A DNA stretch of 64,000 nucleotides from Isoetes taiwanensis. Lineage: Eukaryota > Streptophyta > Lycopodiopsida > Isoetales > Isoetaceae. Below are positions 11,982-26,930 of the stretch, one piece after another. The DNA lies in assembly GCA_021234155.1 (NCBI GenBank), contig JAJEKV010000002.1, positions 39,421,841-39,485,840 on the forward strand, in the 5' to 3' direction. Both the position numbers and the translations under genes were made by a program. The number at the start of each line of letters is the position of its first letter. Position 1 is the first letter of the stretch. The notes under the pieces were generated by a model. It ran no database searches, was not told the DNA's origin, and saw only the letters and a program-made list of their open reading frames with translations.

Positions 11982-12149
11982 CACACTCACCCCGGTTTTT
12001 GGTCCACTGTTGAAAACATCAGTTTTGGTAGGTCTACATGTCCTGTTTTCAAAGAATCCTACATGTGGATTTGTGGAGGTATGGTTTTGTTCGATAATGG
12101 TGTTCTTTTTTCAGTGGACTAAAACATCCACTGTTGTTTTGTAGTTTCT

Positions 12150-12700
12150 TCTATTGTGACATGTCATTTTATAATACAATCCACTGTAGGAAAGAATACT
12201 TAAATTTCTACATGTCTAATAATTCTATTGTCACATGTCTTTATAGATGTAGGAAAGAATATTTGATTCTCTACATGTCCTATACTTCCATTCACATGTC
12301 TTTATAGTAGTAGGACAGAGTACTTTATTTGCTAAGGCATTGTAGGAAAGAATACATGAATTATGACATGTGTAATACTTCTATTGTCACATGTCTTTAT
12401 AGAAGTAGGAAAGAATACTTGATTCTCTACATGTCATATGCTTACATGTCACATGTCTTTATAGTAGTAGGACAGAGTAATTTTATTTGCTAAGGCATTG
12501 TAGGAAAGAATACATGAATTACGACATGTGTAATACTTCTATTGTCACATGTCTTTATAGAAGTAGGAAAGAATACTTGATTCTCTACATGTCCTATCCT
12601 TTCATATCACATGTCTTTATAGTGGTAGGACAGAGTACTTGATTTGTTACATGTGATGCACGCACGATCACATGTCCTTATACTAGTATTCCATGTAAGA
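12150..12700. repeat. Left subterminal repeats of the inner element, 158-bp period
   Basis: Blocks containing GCTAAGGCATTGTAGGAAAG recur at 12,331 and 12,489, and further partial copies share TCACATGTCTTTATAG and TAGGAAAGAATAC. A second TIR-like motif, TCCACTGTTGTTTTGTAGTT, lies near 12,130. The palindrome ACATGT is the common element and also occurs in the right subterminal zone. Confidence 0.75.
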
Positions 12701-12947
12701 CAAGTTACTTCAATTACTTAACACCTATTTTTGCATAACAAAACCATCAAGAATTTGATTTGTATTCCTTGAGGGGGTGCAGGACCGGTGCAAAAATGCA
12801 ATATCTCATCTATTGTCCCTTTACCCCTCATGCTTATAGAAAACTAGAATGCAAAGGCATTATGAAGATCCCAAAATTGAATTGAACTGAATTTAACTTT
12901 AACATCCATGGGAACCAACAAGTCTATCGATCCTGGCGGCGGTGCGT

Positions 12948-13085
<138 letters not shown>

Positions 13086-13096
13086 GAATTGTATTA

Positions 13097-13130
13097 CGTC
13101 TTTTGGGAGGCCTCCCAGGCCTATAAGACG
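13097..13130 (-). other. 3'-end hairpin of LINE-A
   Basis: On the sense strand an outer stem CGTCTT/AAGACG encloses an inner stem AGGCCT-GGG-AGGCCT, 16 bases before the TC tail. Copies B and C keep the same fold with different bases. It may be the RNA feature recognised by the reverse transcriptase. Confidence 0.6.
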
Positions 13131-13136
13131 AGAAAA

Positions 13137-16100
13137 TTAATTTACATCATAAAATATTAGATGAGTCTCCATTTCCTCATCTAATTCCTCACTCTCATTC
13201 CAGGTTTCATCTTCATTCAACAGTGTGTTCACATCTTTTGTACATCTCTCTCTTAGTTGTAGTGTCTCAATTAGAAAAGATCCAATTCTGTTTCCATCCA
13301 ATTCAAAGAAAGTACCTAGGTCAGGTGCATGTGTGCCATGTCTATCTCGGATCATGCTATATGCTGGGCACCTAAGTATGACATTTTCTTCATCTTCAAT
13401 GTCATCTTTTCCGCATACCTTGCAGCACCTCAAATGCCTTGGGATAGTTCCCCAACGGCCAACTTCCACCCCAAGATGGTGTGAACTAAGTCGTATTCTG
13501 CTAATGGTGTGTCTTTTCCTCACGGATATGTTCTCCCCTAAGTATGCAGCAGTCTCTAGTGAGGGATTCATATGCATTCTGTATAGTAACATCTTCGTTT
13601 TTGGATTTAGCCAAAGTCTCCTCTTAACCTTTTCATGAACCCATGCCCTCAAGTGATCATTTTGGGGTATATCTTCCCATACAATATCCCACCTGGCAAA
13701 CCATTTAAGAACATCAGCAAACCATCCCTTATTTTCAGTGCCCAGCATGGCATGATGGGGAATGCGGGTGTTATTCATTTTCTTGACCTTAGTCAAGTAT
13801 TTAATGCACTTGAGCAGAGCTTCTCCTTCAAGTGTCATAAGGCCACACTCAACTAGCATCATCGGGTAGGGTGTTTGTGCCTTTACTCCTAGCTCCAGTC
13901 TTAAAAATTTCTTGTGCACCTGCTCTATGTCTTCCCATAAGCACTGTGGCAGCCCTGGCCCCCAAATTTCAGCCCCATAGAGTATTGTGCTTTGGACCAG
14001 CGCCTCATAGAGTTTGCTCTTAAGAGCCCACGCCCAAATGTGAGACTTCCTGCATGTGCTTTGCATAGAGTATAGCGCTTTTTGCCCACTTTCCACCCTT
14101 TGTGCTATGCATGCATGCCATTTGTGATTTCTTCTTATGACAAGCCCAAGGTATTTGTATGCTTTCGCATGTCTCCACTAGATCCTCCTTATATTTAAAA
14201 CCGGTTCTTGCCCGAGAGCTCCAAAACGTCATAATCTTAGTTTTTTTCCAAATTGACTTGCATCCCTGTCCTGTCACAGAAAGTGACCAAAAGGCCCAAT
14301 AGCTGTTGCATGTGCCCATGTGAGCGTGCAAAAAGCACTACATCATCCGCATACAAGCAATTGGATGACATAACCATACATCTCCGTGCCTCCATCACAA
14401 TTATCTTTCAGCCACTCCTCAAGGCTATCTATAAAAAGACCAAAGATCGTAGGAGACAGGGGGCATCCCTGTTTCACGCCAATGTTACTTTCCGTTACAT
14501 CTGATATGACTGCTTTGAATGGCATCGATAGCTGCACCAACACTTTTTCATATAATATCTGCACTGCATCTGTCAACTGTTTGGGTACCTGTAAATATTC
14601 CATTCTTTCCCATAGCTTGTTCCGTGGAACTTTATCAAATGCTTTACGGAAGTCAATAAAAGCAACATACACTGGTTTTTTGGTGCCCTTCACTGTATCA
14701 AAAATGCATTTTAGTGTGAGCAGGTGGTCTAATGTAGACATATTTGCACGAAATCCTGCCTGAGTCTTGGCTCTCTTATCATTATGTTCAGCCCATACAC
14801 TAATTTTCTTCTCTATTATGCTAGCAAAAAGCTTGGAGAATAGATTGCTTACCATGAGAGTACGATAATTATTGCCATCCAGCATAGATCCACTCTTGTG
14901 TATGGGAACAATTCTGTTAAGTTGCCAATCCTGGGGGAATCCCTGTTGCATCGCTATATTGAACATGCGCGTTATTACTGCATACATGCTCTTCCCGGCC
15001 CATTTGAGATGTTCTGCGCTCAGCATGTTCTGATCCTTTGCTTTTCCATTTGCAAGTTTGTTTATGCCCTCGGCTATTTCTTCCTCGAAAGACCAAATCA
15101 GATTTTGCTTTTGGCGTTACTTGGCTGTTAACATCATAGTATAGCTTTTTGACTTGGCTCCAAAGCTCGGCTGCAGAGATGGGAAGATCTCTGTGCTTGT
15201 GCTTCTTCAGATTTTTCCAATATGTTTTCGGATCTGCATGACATTGTTGGACCAGAAACTCCTGCTTTGACAAGATAAAATGTCTTTTCTTTTTCTTAGA
15301 ACAATCCGTTGATATTTCTTCCTCATAGTTTTCTTGCTTTCTCCCGGCTTTCTTTCCATTGTTTCTTAGCCGCACGACACTCATCGTCATACCATGATTT
15401 TACGAGGAAGTCCCTTTTTACCCGATTTGGTTTACATTGATGTATGGCATCTGCAATTATCTTTATCAATTGACTGTGCATATCTGCGGCATTGTCATCC
15501 CAAATGCTTTGTTCTATTTGCTCTTCCACATATGCTCTATATGCCTCTGCCATAGCAGGTCTGATCATACAAATAGGTTGCGGGGCAGCATTTTCCACAG
15601 GGGATGGCATTCTACTCTTACCTATGGAGAATATCAATGATGCATGGTCTGATTCCAGGTTTTCTCCCCCAACTTCGAAATCTGTTATTAACTCCAGAGC
15701 ATTTTGTGATATGATCAAATAGTCAACCACACTCTTGGATCTGCATGTACAAGCTTTGGAGTTAGGAAATCGATCCATTCCATTACATACCAGGAGTTCA
15801 GCATTTGTGCAAAGATTTAATAGTTGGCAACCGGATTTTGTGGTTGTCGGATCAGCAGACAATCTGCTCCAGCCTAGCCTAGCAATTTCTGAGTCCTCCA
15901 TCGATTTAAACCATAAAGGCTCATCTTCCCATGTATGGATTGTTGCTTGTGTGCTTCCTGTTCTCCCATTGAAATCGCCTACCAATATGACAGTCCCCAC
16001 ATCATCGATATTCCATGACATCTTGTTCCAATTCAAAGAATATATCTTCACCAGAGCCCCATCCGAATAGGCTGTTTATGTCTTGGTGCGAAGTAACATG

Positions 16101-16411
16101 CCCATATATATCATATTGTTTTGTTGCTTGATCCGCATCCATATATATTGATTATTTATATCTTTCTTGACAGCCATCACTACATCCAGATACTCGTCTC
16201 TGACATAGCATGCCACACCGCCATTTCCAATATCTATATCTGTGAATCTTCTGTTCTTAACTGATGTTATCCGTGTGAATCCTTCTATGTCCGGTAATGC
16301 ATATAAGTCATGTTCCTTGGTTTCTAAAAAACACAGCAGATCAATGTCTCTTAGTTCCTCCTGCATACTCAGGATCTTAGTCTCGGTCAGTTTGTTGATA
16401 TTCCAGACCAT
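13137..16411 (-). pseudogene. LINE-A ORF2: endonuclease, reverse transcriptase, C-terminal zinc motif
   Basis: Broken into pieces in different frames. The endonuclease spans about 16,411-15,600: M-V-W-N-I-N-K-L at the start, E-T-K-E-H near residue 30, V-G-D-F-N-G, and the S-D-H-A-S end. The RT spans about 15,000-14,150 with F-I-D-F-R-K-A-F-D, G-V-K-Q-G-C-P-L-S-P and Y-A-D-D, the last displaced by one base from the preceding frame (about 14,345). The C-terminal part (14,096-13,137) has S-S-H-H-L-G-V-E-V-G-R-W-G and a C-x2-C motif; its last part reads N where copies B and D have the zinc-binding H. The order and motifs fit the L1/Tx1 lineage. The protein would nick target DNA and reverse-transcribe the LINE RNA, but this copy cannot. 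Confidence 0.85.
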
Positions 16412-16435
16412 TATCCTGAGTGCCTCCCATTTGTC

Positions 16436-17149
16436 CTATTCCTCAATGATCACCTTGCCTTTGACCCATTTTGCTTTTTGATTGTTTTGTCTGGCTTCCT
16501 TGTACTTAGCAATTTCTACTTTCTTTTCTGCTAGCTGCTCTTTGGTTAGATCCTCATTGATCCAAATAAATTTCCCCTTCAATGTATATGTATTTTTCAG
16601 CACCAAGAATCGATCATCCCTGTTTGCAAACTTGACAATCATGTGTCTAGTTCCTGTGTCTCTTTTCCCTACCCGGAATGCATCAGAGATGTCTACCTTT
16701 TGGATGCCCATGGTCTCTTGGAAGAACTGCTCTGCTGCAATTTTAGGCTTCTCCTCTGGCTTTTCTGGCAGCCCTACAATCCTGAGGTTCAAAGCTCGGC
16801 TCTTCCTGTCCTGTATCTCCATAAACTGCTCAAGGGTATTGCGCAAATCAGAAATTTCAGTTACCTCATCATCCCCAGGGCCGGGTTCCCGCTTCAATTC
16901 TTCAATGTCACTCTTTACTGCTTCAAGTTCCTTCCTTATTTGCTGATAATCAGATCTGATTGCTTCATTCTCCTCTCTTAATTTTCGTATTTCTTCTAGC
17001 AGGGCCTCTTCCCGTGATGCAGCTTCTTGCCGAAAGAGAGATAGTTCCTTCCATATGGTGGTGAGGGAGATCTCCATCCCTGAATCAGGACTAGAGGGCC
17101 CTCCATCAATTGGTTTGTCCTTTCTGGTTTGTCTTTTGGTGGTCGCCAT
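16436..17149 (-). CDS. LINE-A ORF1 protein (coiled coil, RRM-like, CTD)
   Basis: An intact frame of about 237 residues. I chose the methionine at 17,149 (M-A-T-T-K-R) over one three codons upstream because copy E starts at the equivalent place. Residues about 28-95 form a charged coiled coil (E-E-I-R-K-L-R-E-E-N-E-A-I). Residues about 120-185 contain A-L-N-L-R-I-V-G-L-P-E, D-A-F-R-V-G-K and the hydrophobic core of the RRM. The tail (I-N-E-D-L-T-K-E-Q-L) matches the C-terminal domain. This is the L1 ORF1/Transposase_22 architecture known from animal L1 and Tx1: an RNA-binding trimer that packages LINE RNA. Most plant L1 ORF1s have DUF4283 and a zinc knuckle instead, so this is unusual. Confidence 0.8.
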   Translation of the reverse strand: MATTKRQTRKDKPIDGGPSSPDSGMEISLTTIWKELSLFRQEAASREEALLEEIRKLREENEAIRSDYQQIRKELEAVKSDIEELKREPGPGDDEVTEISDLRNTLEQFMEIQDRKSRALNLRIVGLPEKPEEKPKIAAEQFFQETMGIQKVDISDAFRVGKRDTGTRHMIVKFANRDDRFLVLKNTYTLKGKFIWINEDLTKEQLAEKKVEIAKYKEARQNNQKAKWVKGKVIIEE

Positions 17150-17353
17150 ATCTAACAACTGCTGAAAATCTATACCCGACCGGAAAATTGCAATTACAGA
17201 TACTTAAAAAGATCCAAACCTGGTCATGCTATATACTGTTAGAAAGCTCTCGGAATCCTCTTTCCAACGAGCCCAAGAACGTGCCAATCTGACACTCTGG
17301 GAGAGAGTTATGGCCTGTTGAACCTTCACCTCTGAAACCCTAGCATCCAGCGT

Positions 17354-17535
<182 letters not shown>

Positions 17536-17564
17536 GAAATGAAATGAAATGAAATGTTGTATTT

Positions 17565-17596
17565 ACGTTTAAAAGACCATCAGGTCTATACAACGT
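17565..17596 (-). other. 3'-end hairpin of LINE-B
   Basis: The outer stem ACGTT/AACGT surrounds the inner stem AGACC-TGAT-GGTCT on the sense strand. Both stems differ in sequence from LINE-A but still pair. Confidence 0.6.
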
Positions 17597-17661
17597 TCAC
17601 CCCAGATTACATACAATCCAATATTACATATGAGCTCTCAGTCAGAGTCTCATTAATTACT

Positions 17662-20572
<2,911 letters not shown>

Positions 20573-20636
20573 CTTTTTATGCCTCAAATCCATTTTTTTC
20601 AGCATATGCACATGATCTCAGTCCCAATCAGCTCAA

Positions 20637-22240
20637 ACATGCCAAGGTGGCTCAAACATGCCACCAAGGTGGCTCAAACATACACAAGGTGGCTCAAACA
20701 TGCCACAAAGGTGGCTCCAACATGCCAAGGTGGCTCCAACATGCCACGCTGGCTCTAACATGCCATGCAAGCTCCAATATGCCAACGTGGGCGCAAAACA
20801 TGCCACGGGCTCCACCATGCCACCTAGGCTCCAACATGCCAAGGTGGCTCACAACATGTCACCTAGGCTTAAATATGCCAAGTTGGCTCAAACATGCCAC
20901 CTAGGCTCCAAAGATGCCAATCGTAGCTCTAACATGCCACCTAGGCTCAAACATGCCAAAGTGGCTCAAACATGCCACGGGCTCCAACATGCCACCTAGG
21001 CTCCAACATGCCAAGGTGGCTCAAACATGCCACCTAGGCTCCAACATGACAAGGTGGCTCAAACATGCCACATGGGCTTCAACATGCCACCTAGGCTCCA
21101 ACATGCCAAGGTGGCTCAAACATGCCACGTGGGCTCCAACATGCCACGTGGGCTCCAACATGCCAAGGTGGCTCTAACATGCCACCTAGGCTCAAACATG
21201 CCACTGTGGCTCCAACATGCCACTTAGGCTCCAACATGCAAAATGGCTCAAACATGCCACTTAGGCTCCAACGTGCTCAAACATCCCACGCAGGCTCCAG
21301 CATGCCACCTATGCTCCAACTTGCCAAGGTGGCTCAAATATGCCACGTGGGCTCCAACATGCCACCTAGGCTCCAACATTCCTAGGTGGCTCAAACATGC
21401 CACATAGGCTCAAACATGCCATGCAGGCTCACTTAGGCTCCAACATGCCAAGGTGGCTCCAACATGCCACCTAGGCTCAAACGTGCCAAGGTGGCTCAAA
21501 CATGCCACCTAGGCTCCAACATGCCACCTAGGCTCACACATGCCAGGTGGCTCAAACATGCCAAGGTGGGCTCAAACATGCCACCTAGGCTCCAACATGC
21601 CAAGGTGGCTCAAACATGCCATGTGGGCTCCACCATGCCACCTAGGCTCCAACATGCCAAGGTGGCTCACAACATGCCACCTAGGCTTAAATATGCCAAG
21701 TTGGCTCAAACATGCCACCTAGGCTCCAACATGCCACCGTGGCTCTAACATGCCACCGTGGCTCTAACATGCCACCTAGGCTCAAACATGCCACGTGGGC
21801 TCCAACATGCCACCTAGGCTCCAACATGCCAAGGTGGCTCAAACATGCCATCTAGGCTCCAACATGCCACCTAGGCTCAAACATGCCAAGTGGCTCAAAC
21901 ATGCCAAGGTGGGCTCAAACATGCCACCTAGGCTCCAACATGCCACCTAGGCTCCAACATGCCAAGGTGGCTCAAACATGCCACGTGGGCTCCACCATGC
22001 CACCTAGGATCCAACATGCCAAGGTGGCTCACAACATGCCACCTAGGCTTAAATATGCCAAGTTGGCTCAAACATGCCACCTAGGCTCCAACATGCCACC
22101 GTGGCTCTAACATGCCACCTAGGCTCAAACATGCCAAGGTGGCTCAAACATGCCACGTGGGCTCCAACATGCCACCTAGGCTCAAACATGCCAAGGTGGC
22201 TCAGGCATGCCACCTAGGCTCAAGCATGCCACCTAGACAC
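20637..22240. repeat. 19-bp minisatellite array 1
   Basis: About 80 units of 19 bp. Two unit types tend to alternate: A, CATGCCACCTAGGCTCCAA, and B, CATGCCAAGGTGGCTCAAA, so the effective period is often 38 bp. The A core CCACCTAGG and the reverse complement of the B core (CCACCTTGG) differ by one base, so neighbours can pair as GCCACCT/AGGTGGC. All three forward frames stay open for long stretches because 19 is not a multiple of 3 and no frame meets a stop often; I do not regard these as genes. Confidence 0.9.
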
Positions 22241-22526
22241 CCCAAGTGGTGACATGGCATGCCAAGTAAGCAAGGTCAAGTTTTGACTAGGTCAAAAATG
22301 AAACGATGTCCATCTTTGGTCTTTTCATTGGGTGATGTTGGCAAATTTTAGGTGACATGGCTAGATGATGGTGACATGGACATGATGACTAGGACTTTAT
22401 GCAAGAAATATGATGGTAGAGGAGTTTGGCAAGGAATAGAATAGAGGGATCTGAAGAACTTAATGCGCTGACATACTTCCCCAACTCGAACCAGGCCAGG
22501 ACTTTGCGCAGCTTTCTCACCAGAGG
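22241..22526. other. Spacer between array 1 and the 810-bp units
   Basis: About 290 bp with degenerate GGTGACATGG motifs. Otherwise nothing recognised. Confidence 0.4.
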
Positions 22527-25500
22527 GGAGAGGCCAGACCCCTGGAGATGGATCTCAGAAAGGTTGTCGAGGAGATGGAGCGGGGATGGTCTTCGCCCAC
22601 CTAAACTTGGTCTCCGTGGTAATGTCGATGTTTCGAGTCCGTTGGCAGAGTTAGATGACAGTTCCGGGGTGGGAGAGTTGCCCGTCCGTGGCTAGGGACC
22701 TTCCAGAGATGACCTTTGGGTCGAACTGCTTCTGGAAGGTTTTAGGGCTCCATCTTCTCAAGGCCAACGCCCCCACTACCTCATGATATTGTGCAAGATC
22801 CTGGTCCAATCGACTGGGGTATGGCCTCCAAAACGTAAACCCCCGTGCCTTGCCGTGTTATTGTAGGGTTTACGTTATGGAGGTCGAGTTTTATTCAGTT
22901 GCACTTGAGACATGGTCTAGAAGCTGCAGTTGAAAACAAGAAGCAATAGAAACTGACGAAATGGGGTTTGGATTTACCGAGGCAGGCTTTCCTACCAGTG
23001 CTCCTCCCGAGGGCAAATGCCAATGCCTCCCTTCCCTAACCCGGTTTCCCTATCCCACCGCTTGAATCCACGCTTCAAGTAACTTGCTTCGAAAGCAGGT
23101 TCAAAAAATTCAAGATCTGTCCCCGAGAACATATCAAACCGCAAAGTGTCCCGCAAATAACCGTAGAAACCCAAGTGTTTTGTCGTTCGTGCAAGATAAA
23201 GGCTCTAATGGAGATTTGACTTCGCCATGTCGTCCAAAACAAAATAAATTACCCTAGGGACCAAGTTACACGGTCATTTTTTGCAGCAAAAGAAACACGA
23301 ACCCTCTACATGGCAGTATTCTGCACCCTCCGCTAAGGCCAATTCACTACGAACGTGTTAGACATGAGCTACTTTGGCGCTTCCTGGAGCAGGGGTGGTC
23401 TTCTGCCCACGAAACTTGGTCTCCAAGGTAATGTCGATGTTTTGAATCCGTTGGCAGAGTCAGATCACAGTTCCGGGGTGGGAGAGTTGCCCGTCCGTGG
23501 CCAGGGACCTTCCAGAGAGGACCTTTGGGTCGAACTGCTTCTGGAAGGTTTTAGGGCTCCGTCTACTAGCGTCAATGCCCTCCCACTACCTCATGACATT
23601 GTGCAAGATCCTGGTCCAATCTGACTAGGGTATGGCCTCCAAAACGTAAACCCTGTGCCTTGCCAGGTTATTGTAGGGTTTACGTTATGGAGGTCGAGTT
23701 TTATTCAGTTGCACTTGAGACATGGTCGAGAAGCTGCAGTTGAAAACAAGAAGCAATAGAAACTGACGAAATGGGGTTTGGATTTACCGAGGCAGGCTTT
23801 CCTACCAGTGCTCCTCCGGGAGGGCAAATGCCAATGCCTCCCTTCCCGGAACCCGGTTTCCCTATCCGACCGTTGAATCCACGCTTCAAGTAACTTGCTT
23901 CGAGCAGGTTCAAAAAAATTCAAGATCTGTCCGGGAGAACACATCAAACCGCAAAGTGTCCTGCGCAATGACCGTAGAAACCCAAGTGTTTTGTCGTCGG
24001 GCAAAGTACAAAGGCTCCTAATGGGGATTTGACTTAGCCATGTCGTCCAAAAAAAAATAAATTACCCTAGGGACCAAGTTACACGGGTCATTTTTGCAGC
24101 AAAAGAAACACGAACCCTCTACATGGCAGTATTCTGCACCCTCCGCTATTGCCAATTCACTACGAACGTGTTGGACATGAGCTACATTGGCGCTTCCTGG
24201 AGCAGGGGTGGTCTTCTGCCCACGAAACTTGGTCTCCAAGGTAATGTCGATGTTTCGAGTTCGCTGGCGAGTCGATCACGCCCGGTGGGAGAGTTGCCCG
24301 TCCGTGGCCGAGGGACCTTCCGTGAGGGACATTTTGGGTCGAATCGCTTCGAAGGTTTTAGGGCTCCGCCTTCTCAAGGCCAATGCCCTCCCACTACCTC
24401 ATGACATTGTGCAAGATCCTGGTCCAATCTGGATTTGGGGTATAGCCTCCAAAACGTAAACCCCGCGGCCTTGCCGGGTTATTGTAGGGTTTACGTTATG
24501 GAGGTCGGGCTTTGGTCCGTTGCACTTGGGACATGGTCGAAAGCAAACATTGCTTTGAAAACACGAGGCGCAGAGAAACCGCCGCAATGGGGTTTGGATT
24601 TAATCTCCTCCTAGTTTTGCAATTAAAAGTCTAGAGCCTTTATGCAAAGAGCAAAATTGTTTGGGATCACTTCGGGTTGGCCAATAGATCAAAACTCTGT
24701 TATTTCAGCTCGTGGCTCCCCATGCATGTTTAGAAATGATCCACCTAGTTATCAAAGAAGTCGACCACGTTTTGGCCTCCAAAACGTAAACCCCGTGGTG
24801 TTGCTAGGTTATTGTAGGGTTTACGTTATGGAGGTCGAGTTTTATTCGGGCTTGCACTTGAGACATGGTCGAGAAGCTGCAAAGAAAACAAGAAGCAATA
24901 GAAACTGAAAAATGGGGTTTGGATTTACCCTCCTCCCAATTCATCGCAATTAGAAGTCAAGAACACATTTTGTAGTAGCAAATTTTTTGAATGATTCGGG
25001 ATCGCCAATAGAGCTGGTTATTTCAGTTGCCATGGCTCGCATGCATGTTTGAAAAGGTATACCAGTCCCAAGTGCAATCGACCACGTTTTGGCCTCCATA
25101 ACGTAAACCCTACAATAACTTGGCAAGGCAATGGGGTTTACGCTTTTAGAGGCCATACCCTAGCCGGATTGGACCAGGATCTTGCATAATGTCATGAGGT
25201 AGTGGGAGGCGTTGGCGCTGAAGATCGGAGCCCCAAAACCTTCCGAAGCGATTCGACCCAAAATGTCCTCTCGGAAGGTCCCCGCCACGGACGGGCAACT
25301 CTCCCACCCTCGAATCGGGGTGGATCCGACCGCCAACTTCCTCAAACATCGACATTACCCCGAAGACCAAGTTTAGGGGGCGTAAGACCATCCCTCGCCT
25401 CCAGAAGCGCAAAGTAGCTCATGTCCAACACGCTTAAGGAATTGGCCTTAGCGGAGGTGCGAGAATACTACCATGTAGAGGGTTCGTGCTTCTTTTGCTG

Positions 25501-25843
25501 CAAAAATGACCAGGTGTAACTTGGTTCCTAGGGTAATTTCATTTGTTTCTGGACGACATGGCGAAGTCTAATCTCCATTCCGGAGCCTTTGTACTGCCCA
25601 AACGACAAAGCACGTGGCTTTCTACATGGTTGACTGCAGGACACTTTGCGGTTTGATATGTTAGATCTTGATTTTTTTTGAACCTGCTTGAAGCAGGTTA
25701 CTTGAAGAGTGGATTCAACGGTCGGATGGGAAACCGGGCTCCGGGAAGGGAGGCATTGGCATTTGCCCTCCCGGAGGAGCACTAGTAGGAAAGCCTGCCT
25801 CGGTAACCTTTGTGATGTCCGTCTCCTGGGGTCTGGCCTCTCC
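22527..25843. repeat. Cluster of about 810-bp units, three direct and one inverted
   Basis: A landmark hairpin (GGCCTCCAAAACGTAAACC, about 22-nt loop, GGTTTACGTTATGGAGG) occurs at 22,823, 23,634 and 24,444, giving periods of 811 and 810 bp. A further copy lies at 24,774 within a shorter 330-bp duplication, and one reads the other way at 25,091-25,154. The segment 25,155-25,843 is an inverted copy of the unit. The outermost 45-50 bp (from GAGGCCAGACCCC at 22,527, and its reverse complement ending at 25,843) are inverted repeats. No domain is recognised in the frames. Confidence 0.8.
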
Positions 25844-26930
25844 AACATGCCACGTGAGCTCCAACATGCCACATAGGCTCCAACATGCCTCGTGAGCTCT
25901 AGCATGCCACCCAGACTCCAACGTGCCACGTAGGCTCCAACATGCCACCTAGGCTCCAACATGCCAAGGTGGCTCCAACATGCCACCTAGGCTCAAGCGT
26001 GCCAAGGTGGCTCAAATATGCCACCTGGGCTCCAACATGCCACCTATGCTCCAACATGCCACGCGGGCCCAACATGCCACCTGGCATGCCACCTGGGCTC
26101 CAACATGCCACCAAGGCTTCAACATGCCACGTAGGCTCCAACATGCCACCTAGGCTCCAACATGCCTCGTGAGCTCTAGCATGCCACCTAGGCTCCAACG
26201 TGCCACCTAGGCTCCAATATGCCACCTAGGCTCCAACATGCCAAGGTGGCTCCAACATGCCACCTAGGCTCAAGCGTGCCAAGGTGGCTCAAACATGCCA
26301 CCTAGGCTCCAACATGCCATGTAGGCTCCAACATGCCAACTAGGCTCCAACATGCCACCTACGCTCCGACATGCCACGTGGGCTCCAACATGCCACCTAG
26401 CATGCCACATAGGCTCCAACATTGCCACCTAGGCTCCAACATGCCACCTTGGCTCCAACATGCCACGTGAGCTCCAACATGCCAAGTTGGCTCCAACGTG
26501 CCACCTAGGCTCCAACATGCCAAGGTGGCTCACAACATGCCACCTAGGCTTAAATATGCCAAGTTGGCTCAAACATGCCACCTAGGCTCCAACATGCCAC
26601 CGTGGCTCAACATGCCACCTAGACTCAAACATGCCACCTAGGCTCCAACATGACAAGGTGGCTCAAGCATGCCACATGGGCTTCAACATGCCACCTAGGC
26701 TCCAACATGCCAAGGTGACTCAAACATGCCACATGGGCTCCAACATGCCACCTAGGCTCCAACATGCCATCTAGGCTCCAACATGCCAAGGTGTCTCAAA
26801 CATGCCACGTGGGCTCCAACATGCCAAGGTGGCTCTAACATGCCACCTAGGCTCAAACATGCCAAGGTGGCTCCAACATGCCACCTAAGCTCCAACATGA
26901 CAAAATGGCTCAAACATGCCACCAGTTTAA
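25844..26930. repeat. 19-bp minisatellite array 2
   Basis: The same 19-bp A and B units as at 20,637-22,240, with more A-type units and some degenerate ones. It ends abruptly at ACATGCCACCAGTTTAAAAA (26,930). The 810-bp cluster separates it from array 1. Confidence 0.9.

Noticed and set aside
20637..26930. CRISPR-like appearance of regular short repeats
   Set aside because: The 19-bp units are directly adjacent with no unique spacers, no cas genes are present, and the genome is eukaryotic.
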